Shown: in pieces, positions 1 through 10,482 of the stretch
Layout of the letters: each line of letters opens with the position of its first letter
Numbering within the stretch: the first letter of the stretch is position 1
Source of the DNA: Neovahlkampfia damariscottae
Lineage: Eukaryota; Heterolobosea; Selenaionea; Neovahlkampfiida; Neovahlkampfiidae
NCBI GenBank assembly: GCA_016618085.1
Contig: JABLTG010000069.1
Location: 1 to 64,000, forward strand
Direction of reading: 5' to 3'
DNA length: 64,000 nt
Notes under the pieces: generated by a model
What the model was told of the DNA's origin: nothing
The model's database searches: none
What the model saw: the letters and a program-made list of their open reading frames with translations, nothing else
Translations under genes and position numbers: made by a program

Positions 1-424
1 AGAAATATATTTCTGATGAATATACAAAATTTTATTGGAAATCCAAAAACTGCCAGTACTGCTGGCGACGGTCCTATCCCGAAAGAAACCTTGATTTTAA
101 TGTCTGGTCTGATTAATCAGAATGAACAGAAAGTCTGTTTTAAGATAGCGGGAGAAGGAAGGTTATACACTGAATAATTTTATAGCTTGACAAAAAAAAA
201 TAAAATTGAGTTTTTCACTTCTGATGAAAAATTTTTGAAAGTATCCAAATTTCTCAGAAATGTTACAAAAAGAAGGTTTGGAATTAATGCTTGCTGATGT
301 CAATTCACTTGAAGAAAGAATCAACATCTATCAATCTTTTCCGGAATATGAAAATGAGTATGGAGCAATTCCTTTAAAAATTAAAGTAATAAAGAAATTG
401 TTTAGAAACCAATTTTTTCTTTAA
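1..424 (+). CDS. ASCH-domain protein, C-terminal part (cut by window edge)
   Basis: This is the 3' end of a gene that begins outside the window. The last exon (242..424) reads YPNFSEMLQKEGLELML and later INIYQSFPEYENEYGAIPL. That matches the ASCH-fold pattern of an EML-EGL helix, an IY motif and a YG-(V/A)-(I/L) strand. ASCH domains are PUA-like RNA-binding or nucleoside-modifying folds. An upstream open stretch (1..161) ends at a plausible donor, with a 24-base intron at 162..185. How 186..241 joins the last exon is not clear: no ordinary donor keeps the frame, so a frame break or an unusual splice site may be present. The gene runs tail-to-tail with the LBP/BPI-like gene, with only 11 bases between the stops. 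Confidence 0.5.
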
Positions 425-435
425 CTAAAAGTCCT

Positions 436-1939
436 TTATTTGATTAGATTTTCATTGGTCATATTGGAGTCTAGTTTTGATGATTTTCCTCCAATATATT
501 TCACATCTGATGAAATCACAATATATTTTGAGTTGTATTTGATATCAACTCCAATAAATTGTACAAATGGAATTGTAGGTAATGGATATCCATCTTTTGA
601 AAGAGCATTTAACAATGGAACAATACCTTTGCCAAATCCAAAATCCAAAATTTTGTTCAACAAATTAATCGAGAATTCTCCAATAGATGATGATTTAACT
701 TTGAATTGTTGTTTCATGAAATGTAATCTTGGAACAATTTTGAGTCCTTTAATGAGAACTGAAAATCTTGAATTGAATAAACCAATTAAAGTGAACGCAT
801 GTTTTTGTTTATTAGTTTTTGGATCAATCACATAAAAACCAAGTTCTGTTGGCAATATCAAATATTTTCCGTTTGAATTAAATCCAAGAGTTGGATTAGA
901 TGTGGCAAAAGCCTTTACGATCATTTGATGATTCGGAAATTTTCTTTGAATTTCTGGAAGGATTGATTTGAAGCTATTTGTTGTTAATCTAACAGGTGAT
1001 CCACTTGGCAACATTGAATTTGTAATATCAATTTTCAAAATTCCCTTTTGTTTGATGGTCTCACCTGCAGAAAGTGGAAGATAATCATTGATTACAAAAT
1101 GTATCATTTTGTTTCTTCGGTACAATTCAGGGGTTTTATCCGGTTTATAACTTGATGGTTTTCTATTTACAGCATTGAAAAATTCACCTTTTATTGGAAT
1201 ATTGAAATATCCCTTTCCATAGATAATATTCTTCGTTACTGAATAATCCAGACCAACTGAGCGTGGTAATCTAGTAGTATATGGAATTTTACTTAATGCT
1301 GAGTTTGCTTTTGATGCCAATGTTTTTTGAATAGCACTTCCAACTGATTTTTCAATAGTTGATTTAATTTTTTTCTTGAAAACACCAAGAATTAAATTGA
1401 TCAACCATGATAAACTACCTGATACTTTGACTTTGAAAGAGTTCAATTTAATAGCTTTTGATGGGATGTTGACTTTAAGTTGACCATTGACACGATTGAC
1501 ATGGATGGTAACACCAAAATGGGAGTTTGAGCTTGCAACTGATCCTCCACCAGATTTTCCAACTTTTGGCCATTTTCTTTTTTTAAATTTCCATCTGAAA
1601 GAAATATGAACTTTAATGCCTGAAAGTTCAAAACCTACTCCAGTGGTTTTTGCTTCTTTTAAACTGTTAATTTTTTTTTTTCTAACCTATTTTGCCGGTT
1701 GGAATTTCAAGACGTTTGATATTTATTTTTGTTAGTGACCAGTTTATTGATCCAAGAGGTGATTTAGCTGTTCCTTTTTGATCAGGTACTTTTAAGTCTT
1801 TCACTTCTCTTTGAAGGATTTCCATTGCAATTTTTTTTGTATAATCAAGACCTTTTTGGTTCATTATTGTCTTGAATCCAGGTTCTTGTGAGGAAATAAC
1901 AATAAATAAAACAGCGAGCACTGCCACTGTCAACTTCAT
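436..1939 (-). CDS. LBP/BPI/CETP-family lipid-binding protein
   Basis: Exons are 1939..1687 and 1655..436 on the minus strand, with a 31-base intron. The start MKLTVAVLAVLFIVISSQEP is a signal peptide, so the protein is secreted or enters an endosomal compartment. The mature N-terminus has the BPI pattern PGFKTIMNQKGLDY, and the two-barrel fold is supported by a length of about 490 residues, usual for the family. Members bind lipopolysaccharide, phospholipid or sterol esters; in a bacteria-eating protist a role against prey bacteria is possible but inferred. Choosing the downstream acceptor joins both frames without a stop. The last exon has an overlapping shadow frame near 1443..1631, which is not coding. 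A CCAATCA element lies about 27 bases upstream of the ATG. Confidence 0.8.
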
Positions 1940-2003
1940 TTTTGTTTTGTTTCTAATGTTTCTTGATTGGTCAAACATCCATTGAAATAAATCCAAAAAT
2001 TTT

Positions 2004-3558
2004 TTATTTTCTTTTTTCAAATTCAATTGCGAGATGTTTTAATTTGACAACAAAAGTATTATCCATTCTTACCTTTGAAACATCAAAACCTTTTGGAAAT
2101 TTAACAAAGAATTTTTGAAGAATCAAAACAGTCACCAAATCAGCTTCTAACAAAGCTAAGTTTCTACCAGCGCAATCTCTTGGACCAACACTAAATGGAA
2201 AGTAACAAAATTTAATAGTTTTTTCATCAATAGTTTCCCATCTTCTTGGATTGAATTCCATTGGATTTTCCCAATATCTAGGATTGTGATGCATTGCAAT
2301 CACATTAATAAAGCAAGTAGTATTTGCTGGAATTCCATATCCGATTAAATCTTGATCCTTTTCAGAAAAACGTGCCAAGAAAGGAGCAGGAGAACCCATT
2401 CTCAAAGCTTCCTTCATACAGTAATGAAGAAGTGTCAAATTCTTCACATTTTCTTCATTTGGATCTTCATTTCCAATGATTTTATTGATTTCTCCATATA
2501 CTTCTTGTTGAAGTTTTGGATTTTTTGCAAATTGAAAAAATAAATAACTAAGTACTCCTGAAGTACTGGTAATGTAAAAAATTATCAAATTTAAGACAAC
2601 TTACGTATCATGACCTGCAAATAAAAAAGTCTTTTTGATTTAATGAATTTTCTTTTCTTACCAGGCATTCATCAAACAATTCTTCTTTTGTAAAATTTGC
2701 ACCATCTTCATCTGTTGCGTCCATCAAAATAGATAATAAATCAGTATAATCTGTTGGAACATCAACTTGAATTCTTTTGTTTTCTATAATTTTTGAAATT
2801 TCGTTTTGAATTTTCAATTTTCTATTGTAGAATTTTGTGAAAAATGGAAATGGTAATTTAGTGAACAATTTACTGACACCAACAACTCCAATCAAAACTG
2901 GTAAGAATTCTTCAGTTAATTTTTGAAAATCTTTTGCTAATTCTTCAATTTGATGATCATTTGTTCCAAAACCGACTTTTAAAATGACAGACAATGCAAG
3001 TTGAGAAATTGATTCTGTAAAATCTTCAAGAACTAAACCCTTTTCATCTATTTCATTCAAATACTTTTTTGTTTGATTTATAATCGGTTTTGTCATTTTT
3101 TTCAAATTTGCTTGAGAAAAAGAAGGCATAACTAAAGAACGGTGTTTTTTCCAAAAATCACCTTCAATTCCAACCAAACCATAGCCAAGCAAGCTGGTGA
3201 AAATATCTCTTGTTACAGGTGATTTTCTCCAATTTTGTTTGATTGTAATTTGTTTTACTGCTTCTGCGTCTTGAACCAAAATTACATCATTAATTAAACT
3301 GTCACAAAAAACCAATGGTTCTTTATGATCATTAAAACTATTTAAATAACTCCATGCTTCCACTGGATCATTTATAATGAGTCCTGTTTGAAAAGGTGTC
3401 ACTCCAACTTTTTTTAAATTTTTTGTTTTGTGAAGTCTTTCAAATACTTGTAATGTATTTCGTCTTTTTAAATATTTCTTGATGATAAGAAATAATGATA
3501 AACCAGTGAAACCAAGAATCAGATAAAATAATAAACCTGATAAAAAAGCTGACAACAT
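2004..3558 (-). CDS. Cytochrome P450 monooxygenase
   Basis: Exons are 3558..2662, 2630..2605 and 2565..2004. The middle exon is a 26-base microexon that restores the I-helix oxygen-binding motif AGHDTT across two introns of 31 and 39 bases. The heme-binding loop FSVGPRDCAG supplies the cysteine ligand, and the K-helix ExxR motif reads EALR. The N-terminus is a hydrophobic anchor (LSGLLFYLILG and following), so an endoplasmic-reticulum membrane enzyme is expected. Length is about 494 residues, normal for the superfamily. The frame is open up to 3597, but the first in-frame ATG is at 3558, and a CCAATCA element lies about 30 bases before it. Substrate is unknown; CYP4-like fatty-acid hydroxylation is one possibility. 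Confidence 0.9.
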
Positions 3559-4051
3559 TGAGTTCAAGTTTAAGTTTCTAACAAATTGATTGGACAAAAG
3601 TTGATTTTTTTGAACAGAAAAAACTGTAAATGGATATTTTGAAATTTCTCTTGAAAGACCTCAAGAGTCTCCAATTGTGAATTGCTTCTCCTTCTGATAT
3701 AACTGAAGGAATTCTGTTTTTTAACAGAATTTCTGTTGAACTTGAAATAAACCTGCAATGAACAATTTTCGAAAGTATATGTCTATAAATAAATGTAAAA
3801 AGTCTGCACAAGATATTTTTGAGGTGATAATAACAAGTTCACTGAAATTCAACACAAACATTGCCTCAATCAAAGATTCAATTGGTATTTCAACAAACAA
3901 TTGAATTGAGGATTTTTTTTCTTATTTTTGAATGGAAACACCTAAAATCTAAACTTCAGTTCACATCACTTTTTAAATTTTTAGTGGAAAAGAAAACTGT
4001 TTCATTGGTCAAAATTCCAACGTTTTACCCAACTTGAAGCTACACTTTTAG

Positions 4052-4950
4052 ATGCCGTTTCTTGACAGAACTAAAGAGTTTAAGTCAATCTTAGAAAACA
4101 AAAGAAAAACAACAATTATTCAAAAAACCAACAATCTCAATGAAGAAACAGAAGAAGAAAAATCAATCTTTCATGTAGAAGCAAAAAAAATTGCTTCTGA
4201 GTTACAACAAACCACAGATTTATTGCAAAAATTAATAAAAATCATTAAAAAAAAAACACCTTTTGATGATAACTCAAAAATTATACAACAGTATTCTGAA
4301 CTCGTCAAAGAAAATTTGGTTCATCATAATCAAAATTTATTGCAGCTAGAAGGTTCTGTTGAAGAAATGAAAAATAAACAATCTCAACAATTTTCTGGTT
4401 CTGTTATAAATTCATTGAAAGATCAATTTGCTTACGCAAAAGAGACCTTTGAAACTGCTTTGAAAACAAGAACTAAAAACATAAAAAAACAACAAGAAAG
4501 AACTAAACATTTCGTTTCACAAGAAAAATTTTCAAAATCACCAAAAAATCAAGGTAACATTTTTTTGTTTTTACAAAACTCTTTGTAGATTCAAGAATAT
4601 CATCAAAGTTAAATGTAGAACCTGTTGTCAATGATTCATTAATGTTACAACAACATCAACAACAACCTGTCGATGACTTTTCTCAAAGAACTGAAGCAAT
4701 TCGTGATATTGAATCAACTTTACATGAAATCTCTGGAATGTATGTAAAATTAGGTGAATTAGTTTCAATCCAAGGAGAGTTAACTTCAAAAATTGAGTCA
4801 AATATTGAAGAAGCTTCTACACATGTTGATGAAGGATCAAATCAAATTATGGAGTGGTATTCAAAAGTAACATCAAGCAGAGGATTGATGTTAAAATTAT
4901 TTTTAGTATTAGTTGTTTTTATTATTATAGTTGCAGTGTTCATGTTGTGA
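4052..4950 (+). CDS. STX5: Syntaxin-5/Sed5-type Qa-SNARE
   Basis: Exons are 4052..4553 and 4589..4950, with a 35-base intron. The N-terminal DRTKEF motif is typical of Golgi syntaxin 5, where this region contacts Sly1. The C-terminal SNARE helix has the glutamine of the zero layer (LVSIQGEL), followed by SKVTSSRGLMLKLF and a membrane anchor ending LVVFIIIVAVFML. This mirrors the human STX5 tail (VTSNRWLMVKIFLIL). Predicted length is 287 residues. The protein should act in ER-to-Golgi and intra-Golgi vesicle fusion. The ATG is preceded at about 44 bases by an ATTGGTC element. The intron falls between the N-terminal helical region and the SNARE motif. Confidence 0.9.
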
Positions 4951-5342
4951 ACGAAAAAAAATTGAAAAAATAAAAAAGTTTGTTTTGGCAATAAAACTCA
5001 AAATTTAATTAAAATTGAGAATTATCTTGATGGCACAGATCTTAGTTTTGGCGGTTTTTTCGGTTTCTAATTCAATCAATTCGAAAGTCGATTTGATTGG
5101 ATTGATCCAAATATCCGAAATAGAATAATAATTTTTTTCATATTTTTGATCAAATATTGTGAAAAACAGATGTTCTATGTCAGCTTCTAAAATGACCAAC
5201 TTCGAATTCGGTGAGAGATGATTTTGATTGGATGCACATCCAGTCTTAGAAATGATTTAATTGGCTCAAGATGCTCTATTTCCTCAAACTTAACCCTTTA
5301 TAAATAACTCCACACCCTTCTCATCCAAGGAAGATTTTAACA
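4951..5342. other. Intergenic stretch, no supported gene
   Basis: This 392-base gap follows the syntaxin gene and precedes an unknown plus-strand gene. It contains a GATTGG near 5225 and an ATTGGC near 5260, which may be the promoter elements of the downstream gene, and a TTTATAAATA stretch near 5297. An open minus-strand frame covers about 5005..5199 but has no ATG and no recognisable homology. Confidence 0.5.
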
Positions 5343-5912
5343 ATGGAACAACTTGGAAACTGGACTGTAGAATGGAACAACAACAAAAAAAACAATGTCT
5401 TAAGTAGAACACCTTTGTTCAAACCTTCAAGTTGCTCATCTCAAAACTTTTCAGAAGAATTTTCAACATCATTGATCACAAAGACAAGTTATGATATGGT
5501 TTTCCAAGTATGTGAAGGAGTGGACTACAAAGTTATATTAGTTAAAAATGCAAAAGAATATCAACCTCAAAAATTTCAATTAGATGTGAAAGAACAAAAC
5601 AAAGTGGTCATGGTTAGATTTGGTTTGTATGAAATGGTTGAAGAAGAAATGAATTTCATTATTCAATTTGAAAAAGAGAAACAAAAAATCTGTCAAATAA
5701 TTTCTCCGCTATTCTCCGTCAGAGCCAAAAGTTTCAAAAGAATCAAAAGAGATGAAAATATTCAACCTACCACAAAAGTTCAAAAAATAATCACTCAGAT
5801 TTCATCATTACCACAAGAAAATCAAACAAAAATCACAAGAGCGATGTTTATTAGATGCACAGATGAACAAAAAACACGTTTACGTAGTGGTTCAATCACC
5901 AGAAGTTGTTAA
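5343..5912 (+). CDS. Hypothetical protein, 189 aa
   Basis: A single open frame starts at an ATG right after a CCAAGGAAG-type leader and ends in TAA. I do not recognise a family. The first half is mixed hydrophilic (MEQLGNWTVEWNNNKKNN), with a central stretch rich in beta-branched residues (KVVMVRFGLYEMVEEEMNF). The C-terminal third is basic, with FKRIKRDE and KTRLRSGSITRSC, and could bind nucleic acid or be phosphorylated. No signal peptide, membrane segment or intron is visible. Composition and codon use look like neighbouring genes, which supports it being real. Confidence 0.6.
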   Translation: MEQLGNWTVEWNNNKKNNVLSRTPLFKPSSCSSQNFSEEFSTSLITKTSYDMVFQVCEGVDYKVILVKNAKEYQPQKFQLDVKEQNKVVMVRFGLYEMVEEEMNFIIQFEKEKQKICQIISPLFSVRAKSFKRIKRDENIQPTTKVQKIITQISSLPQENQTKITRAMFIRCTDEQKTRLRSGSITRSC

Positions 5913-6063
5913 AAAAAAAAAGTGTGGTTTGTTCTCACCATTAAGAAGAAACTACTAATTGAATTCAGTACTTGGTTCTTTTAGTGAAAAATGTATAGTA
6001 TTTATTAAATAAAAGAAGATTTTTTCTTTGATTGGTTCGACTCCTCCTGGCCAGTGCAACTTT

Positions 6064-6864
6064 ATGTTAACGGAAATTTCAAAATCAATAAAACTTTTCA
6101 AGAACAAAAAACTGATTCCTGGTTTGTTTTTAAAAGATTAAAGTTGCTGAAAAGGTTTGTATGTGGTGGCAACTCCAATTGGTAATTTAATGGACGTTTC
6201 TCTTCGAAGTTTGCAAGTTCTACAAGAAGCAAATTTGTAAAATTGTTATTTTATTAAAGAATGAAGAATAGCTTGTGAGAATGTTTCTCATACTTTGAAA
6301 CTTTTTCAGAAATTTCAAATTCCAAAAAAGAGTTTTATTAATTCAAAAGAAGGAAATTCAAATAGTGATGAAATATTATCAAGGATAGCAAGAGGTGAAA
6401 TAGTAGCATTTGTGTCTGATGCAGGAACTCCTGTTATTTCAGATCCAGGAAGAAATGTAGTTAATGAATGTCACAAAGAAAACTTTCCTGTTTTTTTGAT
6501 ACCAGGAGCTTCAAGTGTAACAGGTAGTTTATCAGTAAGCGGATTTCAAGGAAATAGATTCATTTTTGAAGGATTTCTTCCAAAAAAAAGAAAAGAAAGA
6601 ATTCAAGTTTTAAAAAATCTTCATGACGATGCTTCAACTCAGGACAAAACAATAATTTTTTTTGAATCGCCAGATAGAATAATAACAAGTTTAGAAGATT
6701 GTATTGAAATATTTGGTGAAGAAAGAAAAGCTTGTTTATGTAGAGAGCTCACTAAAACATTTGAACAAATTTTTCAATCAAGTTTGAAAGAAATTTATGA
6801 AAATGTGAAAAAGACAGGAAGTAAAGGAGAGTATACAATAGTGATTTCAAATCTTAAAGAATAA
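6064..6864 (+). CDS. rsmI: RsmI-type tetrapyrrole-methylase-fold rRNA 2'-O-methyltransferase
   Basis: Exons are 6064..6121, 6155..6236 and 6267..6864, with introns of 33 and 30 bases. Splicing yields GLYVVATPIGNLMDVSLR, the signature start of bacterial RsmI. It is followed by the family motifs FVSDAGTPVISDPG, FLIPGASSVTGSLSVSG and FEGFLPKK. RsmI methylates the ribose of C1402 in 16S rRNA using S-adenosylmethionine. In a eukaryote the likely substrate is mitochondrial small-subunit rRNA. The protein is 245 residues, shorter than the bacterial enzyme of about 285, and the usual C-terminal helical domain seems to be missing. No clear mitochondrial presequence is seen, although the first 18 residues are basic and hydrophobic. 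Confidence 0.88.
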
Positions 6865-6877
6865 AAATTTTTCGTGT

Positions 6878-7288
6878 TTATTTTTTTTCAACTGATTTAA
6901 CTTTTTTTGATTGACCTCTGTGAACTCTAGCAGCTTTTACAACACCAGCTGATTTTAAATCAGGTCTAGCACCAGAAAGTTTTACGAGAGTAACACCTCT
7001 TTTGTTGAAACCTTTTTTTTTAACAACTTGTTGTGTGTACAATTTGTTTGGTTTGTGTTTGTTTGCTGAATCTTTTTGTTCAACAATAAAGTTTCCTTTT
7101 GAGTCTAATTTAAAAGAAACTGTTTCATCTCTAGCAAGAACTGAATATTTGTATGAATTTTTGTTTCTAACATTTCCTTTTTCTAATGAAAATTTAGCAC
7201 CACCATATTGAACTTTTGGTCTTGTTACGTTAAATTTTGAATATGGTGCTAAAATTTGGTATGTAAGTTCTTGTGATACTGTAGCCAT
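6878..7288 (-). CDS. RPL28: 60S ribosomal protein eL28
   Basis: The protein has 136 residues, as expected for eL28. The family core is NVRNKNSYKYSVLARDETV, matching the NSYKYSGLANKKTV pattern of eL28. It has a strongly basic C-terminus (KAARVHRGQSKKVKSVEKK). It is a component of the large cytosolic ribosomal subunit. The frame is open upstream, but the ATG at 7288 is the first one. A CCAAT (as ATTGG on the plus strand) lies about 30 bases upstream. The gene has no intron. It converges with the RsmI gene, with only 13 bases between stops. Confidence 0.85.
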   Translation of the reverse strand: MATVSQELTYQILAPYSKFNVTRPKVQYGGAKFSLEKGNVRNKNSYKYSVLARDETVSFKLDSKGNFIVEQKDSANKHKPNKLYTQQVVKKKGFNKRGVTLVKLSGARPDLKSAGVVKAARVHRGQSKKVKSVEKK

Positions 7289-7434
7289 TTGGAAAAAATT
7301 CGATGAACAATTATTGGACAATTTCTTTGGAGATTTTATAATTGACCAATCAATTTCATTTTCGAAAAAAAAAAAAATAAAATTTTTAAATTTAAAAAAA
7401 AAAACAAAACAAGTTGAAAAACCAAAAATTATTA

Positions 7435-7720
7435 TTATTGTTGTTGTTGAAGTGATTGTTGTTGTTGTTGAAAATAACTCTGATAATAATACAAGTATTG
7501 TTGCTGTTCAGGTGTTAAACTCGCAACATATTGTTGATATTGTTCAGGTGTCATTACTTGTAAAGATTTTATCATTTCCATCCAATACTGTTGTAAATAA
7601 GCTTGTTGTTCTTGTTGTTGTTGTTGTTGTTGCTGTAATAAAGCTTGATCTTGTTTTAATTTTTGTTGTTGTTGCTGTTGTAAAAATTGTTGTTGTTGTA
7701 ATTTTTGTTGTTGTTGTTGA
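7435..7720 (-). repeat. CAA/poly-Q coding microsatellite
   Basis: Interrupted CAA runs (seen as TTG on the plus strand) code for the glutamine-rich tail of the KHDC4-like protein. The run ends in TAA TAA TAA TAA, which could derive from CAA by C-to-T change. Confidence 0.8.
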
Positions 7721-8863
7721 ACATACTGATCTTGAATTGAATCACCACTTGAATGATCTTTTTCAAAACCAGGAATTTCAGGTTGTTGTGTTTGTGATTG
7801 ATTTTGCATTGAAAAAATAGAATTTTGATTCTCACCTTCGATTTCCATAACATCTTCTTTTTCTTCGGAAATTGTTCGTTTTTTCAATTCATCTAAAGGT
7901 GCTTTTTTCAAATATTCTTTTAAAAATGGTTGATATCTGTCAATATAATAATCTTGTTTGTAAAAGTCTTCTAAAAATTTTTGATAAATTTTTGGTCTAG
8001 TTTCTCTGTTGAAAAAAAAAATTAAGTTTTAAAAATTGACTTACATATATTTTATGAACTCATTTCTTACATGAGCCAACAAATTATCAGCCATAACTTT
8101 TGCTTTTTCTAAATTTGGTGTTGTTGAAGCCAATAGTAAAATATGAATTGGTTCATTTGATTCTTTGATAAAATGAGTTGAAATTATTAAATTACCTTCT
8201 CCTGTATCTTCTTCTTTGACACCAGATCCTCTTCCACGAAGTCTTATATCAGTTTCACCTGATTGCTCGGAAATGAAATTAAAATAGGATCTATTAGGAC
8301 CCATACATCGAAGTGGAATGTTAAATCCATCTAATGATTTTTCAATTCCTAAATAAAGTTTTCCGACATGTTGCTAATTAAAAAAAAATTAATTTTTTTT
8401 TTTTTCTGAAATGTTACATTAGGTTCAACAACATATTTACCAAGCATTTCAATAGCTTTGTCAAGTTGTTCTTGATTTTCTGCTGATATATGAAGGTACA
8501 AAGGTCTTTCATCACCAATTTCTTGTTTTTCACCTTCTCTGTAAAATCTACCTTTTGCTACAACAACAGCACCTGTAGTATCTTGTACTTCTTCATGAGT
8601 TGATGTTTTTGTAAGAATAAATCTATTGGGTGAGTCATTAATTTCCATTTCATGAGTAAATTGTTGTTGAGCTTCAGGTTCTGTTTTTATTTCTGTTGTA
8701 GATTGAACAACTTGTTCAGAAATTCTTTTTGCTGCTTCCTTTTTTTTTTTTTTTTTAATTTTTTTTTTAAATTTACTTGTGCTGCTTTGAGAGCTTCCTC
8801 ATCTACCACTTCTTCAGATTCTTTTTTTGTTTCTTTAACATCCCATTTTGATCTTCTTGACAT
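7435..8863 (-). CDS. KHDC4: KHDC4/BLOM7-like protein with two KH domains and poly-Q tail
   Basis: Exons are 8863..8777, 8738..8418, 8373..8045 and 8005..7435; introns of 38, 44 and 39 bases keep the frame. The N-terminus has RRSKWD, found in this splicing-factor family. KH1 reads EINDSPNRFILTK, then TGAVVVAKGRFY and ERPLYLHIS. KH2 reads GKLYLGIEKSLDGFNIP, then ETDIRLRGRGSG. KHDC4 binds RNA and assists pre-mRNA splicing, so nuclear action is expected. The C-terminal third is glutamine-rich and ends in CAA repeats that run straight into four tandem TAA codons. It shares a 67-base divergent promoter with the next gene. Confidence 0.85.
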
Positions 8864-8913
8864 TACTTCTTCTCTTCCGTTACTTTTACGTAAAAAATTT
8901 TGAAACTGAACAA

Positions 8914-8920
8914 CCAATCA
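8914..8920. promoter_or_regulatory. CCAATCA element in a divergent promoter
   Basis: This CCAATCA lies in the 67 bases between two divergent start codons (8863 minus and 8931 plus). It is 10 bases from one ATG and about 50 from the other, and is the only candidate element for either gene. Confidence 0.6.
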
Positions 8921-8930
8921 TTTTGTTCTT

Positions 8931-10276
8931 ATGATGAAAGGGTCTTCAAAAAAAAGTAAAAACGAAGAAGAATCATTTGAAAGACTAAAATCACCAAGAA
9001 GTGTTACGTCACCAAACCAGAACAAAAAATTAAACTTTGAAGTTATATTGTCGCTATTTTCATTGTTTACGTTCTTTTTACAAACTCATAATATTTTTAA
9101 AACAGTTTGCTCAAAAAAATACTTTAAATATTTTAGAACTTTTGGAATTATGATCAAAATGTATTGACTTTCGCTTGCTTGATTATTGTCCTTCGTTTTT
9201 TCGTAAATTTTATTTTCGAAAACAAATCAATTTTTATGAATAACCAGAATCGGAAAAATGCAGTTTTGATTAAATTTATGATTAGTATAATATTATGTAT
9301 CATATCGGTTGTTTATATCATTTTTTTTTCAATGAAAATTGGAGAAACCTATGGTTTAATTCATGTCTTTTTTTCATATTATCCGTAAGTCACTAAAGAA
9401 AAAAAAATTAATTTTATATTCAAAGGATTGTTATATATATCCTAACATTCATAAGTTATAAATATTTGAAAGTTCCATGGAGAGAAAATTCAGATTCAAT
9501 AGAAACAACAAGAAGTAGACAATTAAAAATTTTAGACAATATTGACGGCTTTAACGAGTTGAAATCAATCATTTATAGAGTTTTAGAAATGTCTTATTAT
9601 TCAGGTATTTTTCCATTAGGTTTCATTTCCGTAAGTTGTTTTTGTGAAAAATCTAAAACATCATGAAGGGTCATATTTATTATAATTCAAGAAGAACTTT
9701 GATTTTTGTAGTTTATATCATTTTGAATTCATTAATTCTTTTATTTTTACAATTGATTTTTGAAAATTATCCAAAGTTTCTTTTTCATGCAAATCAATTT
9801 GGATGTTGGTTGAAGTACGAACCAAAGATAGAACAAAACAAGCAAGAATTAAACTTAAAGTAAAAAAAAAAGATTTTTAACATTTTTTTTTCACTCAATA
9901 GTTCTATTGCAGAATGGTCAGGAGATAATATTCCATATCAAAAAAATTGTTTAGTAATATATCAAGAGAACATTTATATTTCAATTGGAAATAAAAATAA
10001 TGGAGCTCCAGATTACTATACTGATTATTTGATACATGTATATTTTCAATTTTTTTAAATTTTTTTGTTAAGAAATATTTTGACAATCCCAACAATTTGT
10101 TGTCTCGGGTTACTATTTTTCAGAGTATTATTGTTATGACTCAATTGATTGTTTTTATCTTTGAAAGTAAAGATTGGGAAGTTGATTTTATATTTCTGTT
10201 GATTAATTATTTAATTTTGGCTTTGATTTTATGGGTTTGGAAGGAAGTTAATTTATATAGATCGAAAATTCAATAA
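8931..10276 (+). CDS. Multi-pass membrane protein, unknown family
   Basis: Six exons (8931..9104, 9137..9384, 9426..9630, 9669..9859, 9902..10037, 10073..10276) join through introns of 32-42 bases into 385 residues. About seven to eight hydrophobic segments are visible: VILSLFSLFTFFLQ, TFACLIIVLRFFVNFIF, FMISIILCIISVVYIIFF, HVFFSYYPIVIYILTFI, FVVYIILNSLILLFLQLIF, TIFQSIIVMTQLIVFIF and FLLINYLILALILWVW. The N-terminus is cytosolic-looking and phosphorylatable (KSPRSVTSPNQNKK). I cannot assign a family; a 7TM receptor-like or TMEM-type protein is possible. Its size and intron density match real neighbours. Confidence 0.7.
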
Positions 10277-10466
10277 AATGTTATCAAAAAAAATATAAGG
10301 TGGTATTTATTGTGAAATCATTAACTGCTTTATTTGAAAGTCATTTGAGTTCTTTGGATGCATCCAACGTTAAAATTCCTGTAACATTTCATCTTTTAAT
10401 GTTCAAACATGCAATATTCTAGAAGTAAGTCCACGTATCAAACGTGATTTAATTGGACAAAATTCT

Positions 10467-10473
10467 CCAATCA
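10467..10473. promoter_or_regulatory. CCAATCA element 9 bases before a start codon
   Basis: CCAATCA lies immediately upstream of the ATG of the TBC gene (10483). A second ATTGG lies at 10452..10456. The closeness leaves room for only a very short 5' leader. Confidence 0.55.
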
Positions 10474-10482
10474 AACTTCATA

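Noticed and set aside
1443-1631. Separate minus-strand frame next to the LBP/BPI-like gene
   Set aside because: The correct splice acceptor at 1655 puts this DNA in another frame that runs into the main exon.
5005-5199. Minus-strand open frame (DIEHLFFTIFDQKYEKNYY)
   Set aside because: No ATG exists in the open frame, no intron of usual size joins it to an upstream start, and no family is recognised.
7314-7820. Plus-strand valine-rich frame
   Set aside because: It is the complement of the CAA/poly-Q repeats of the KHDC4-like gene.
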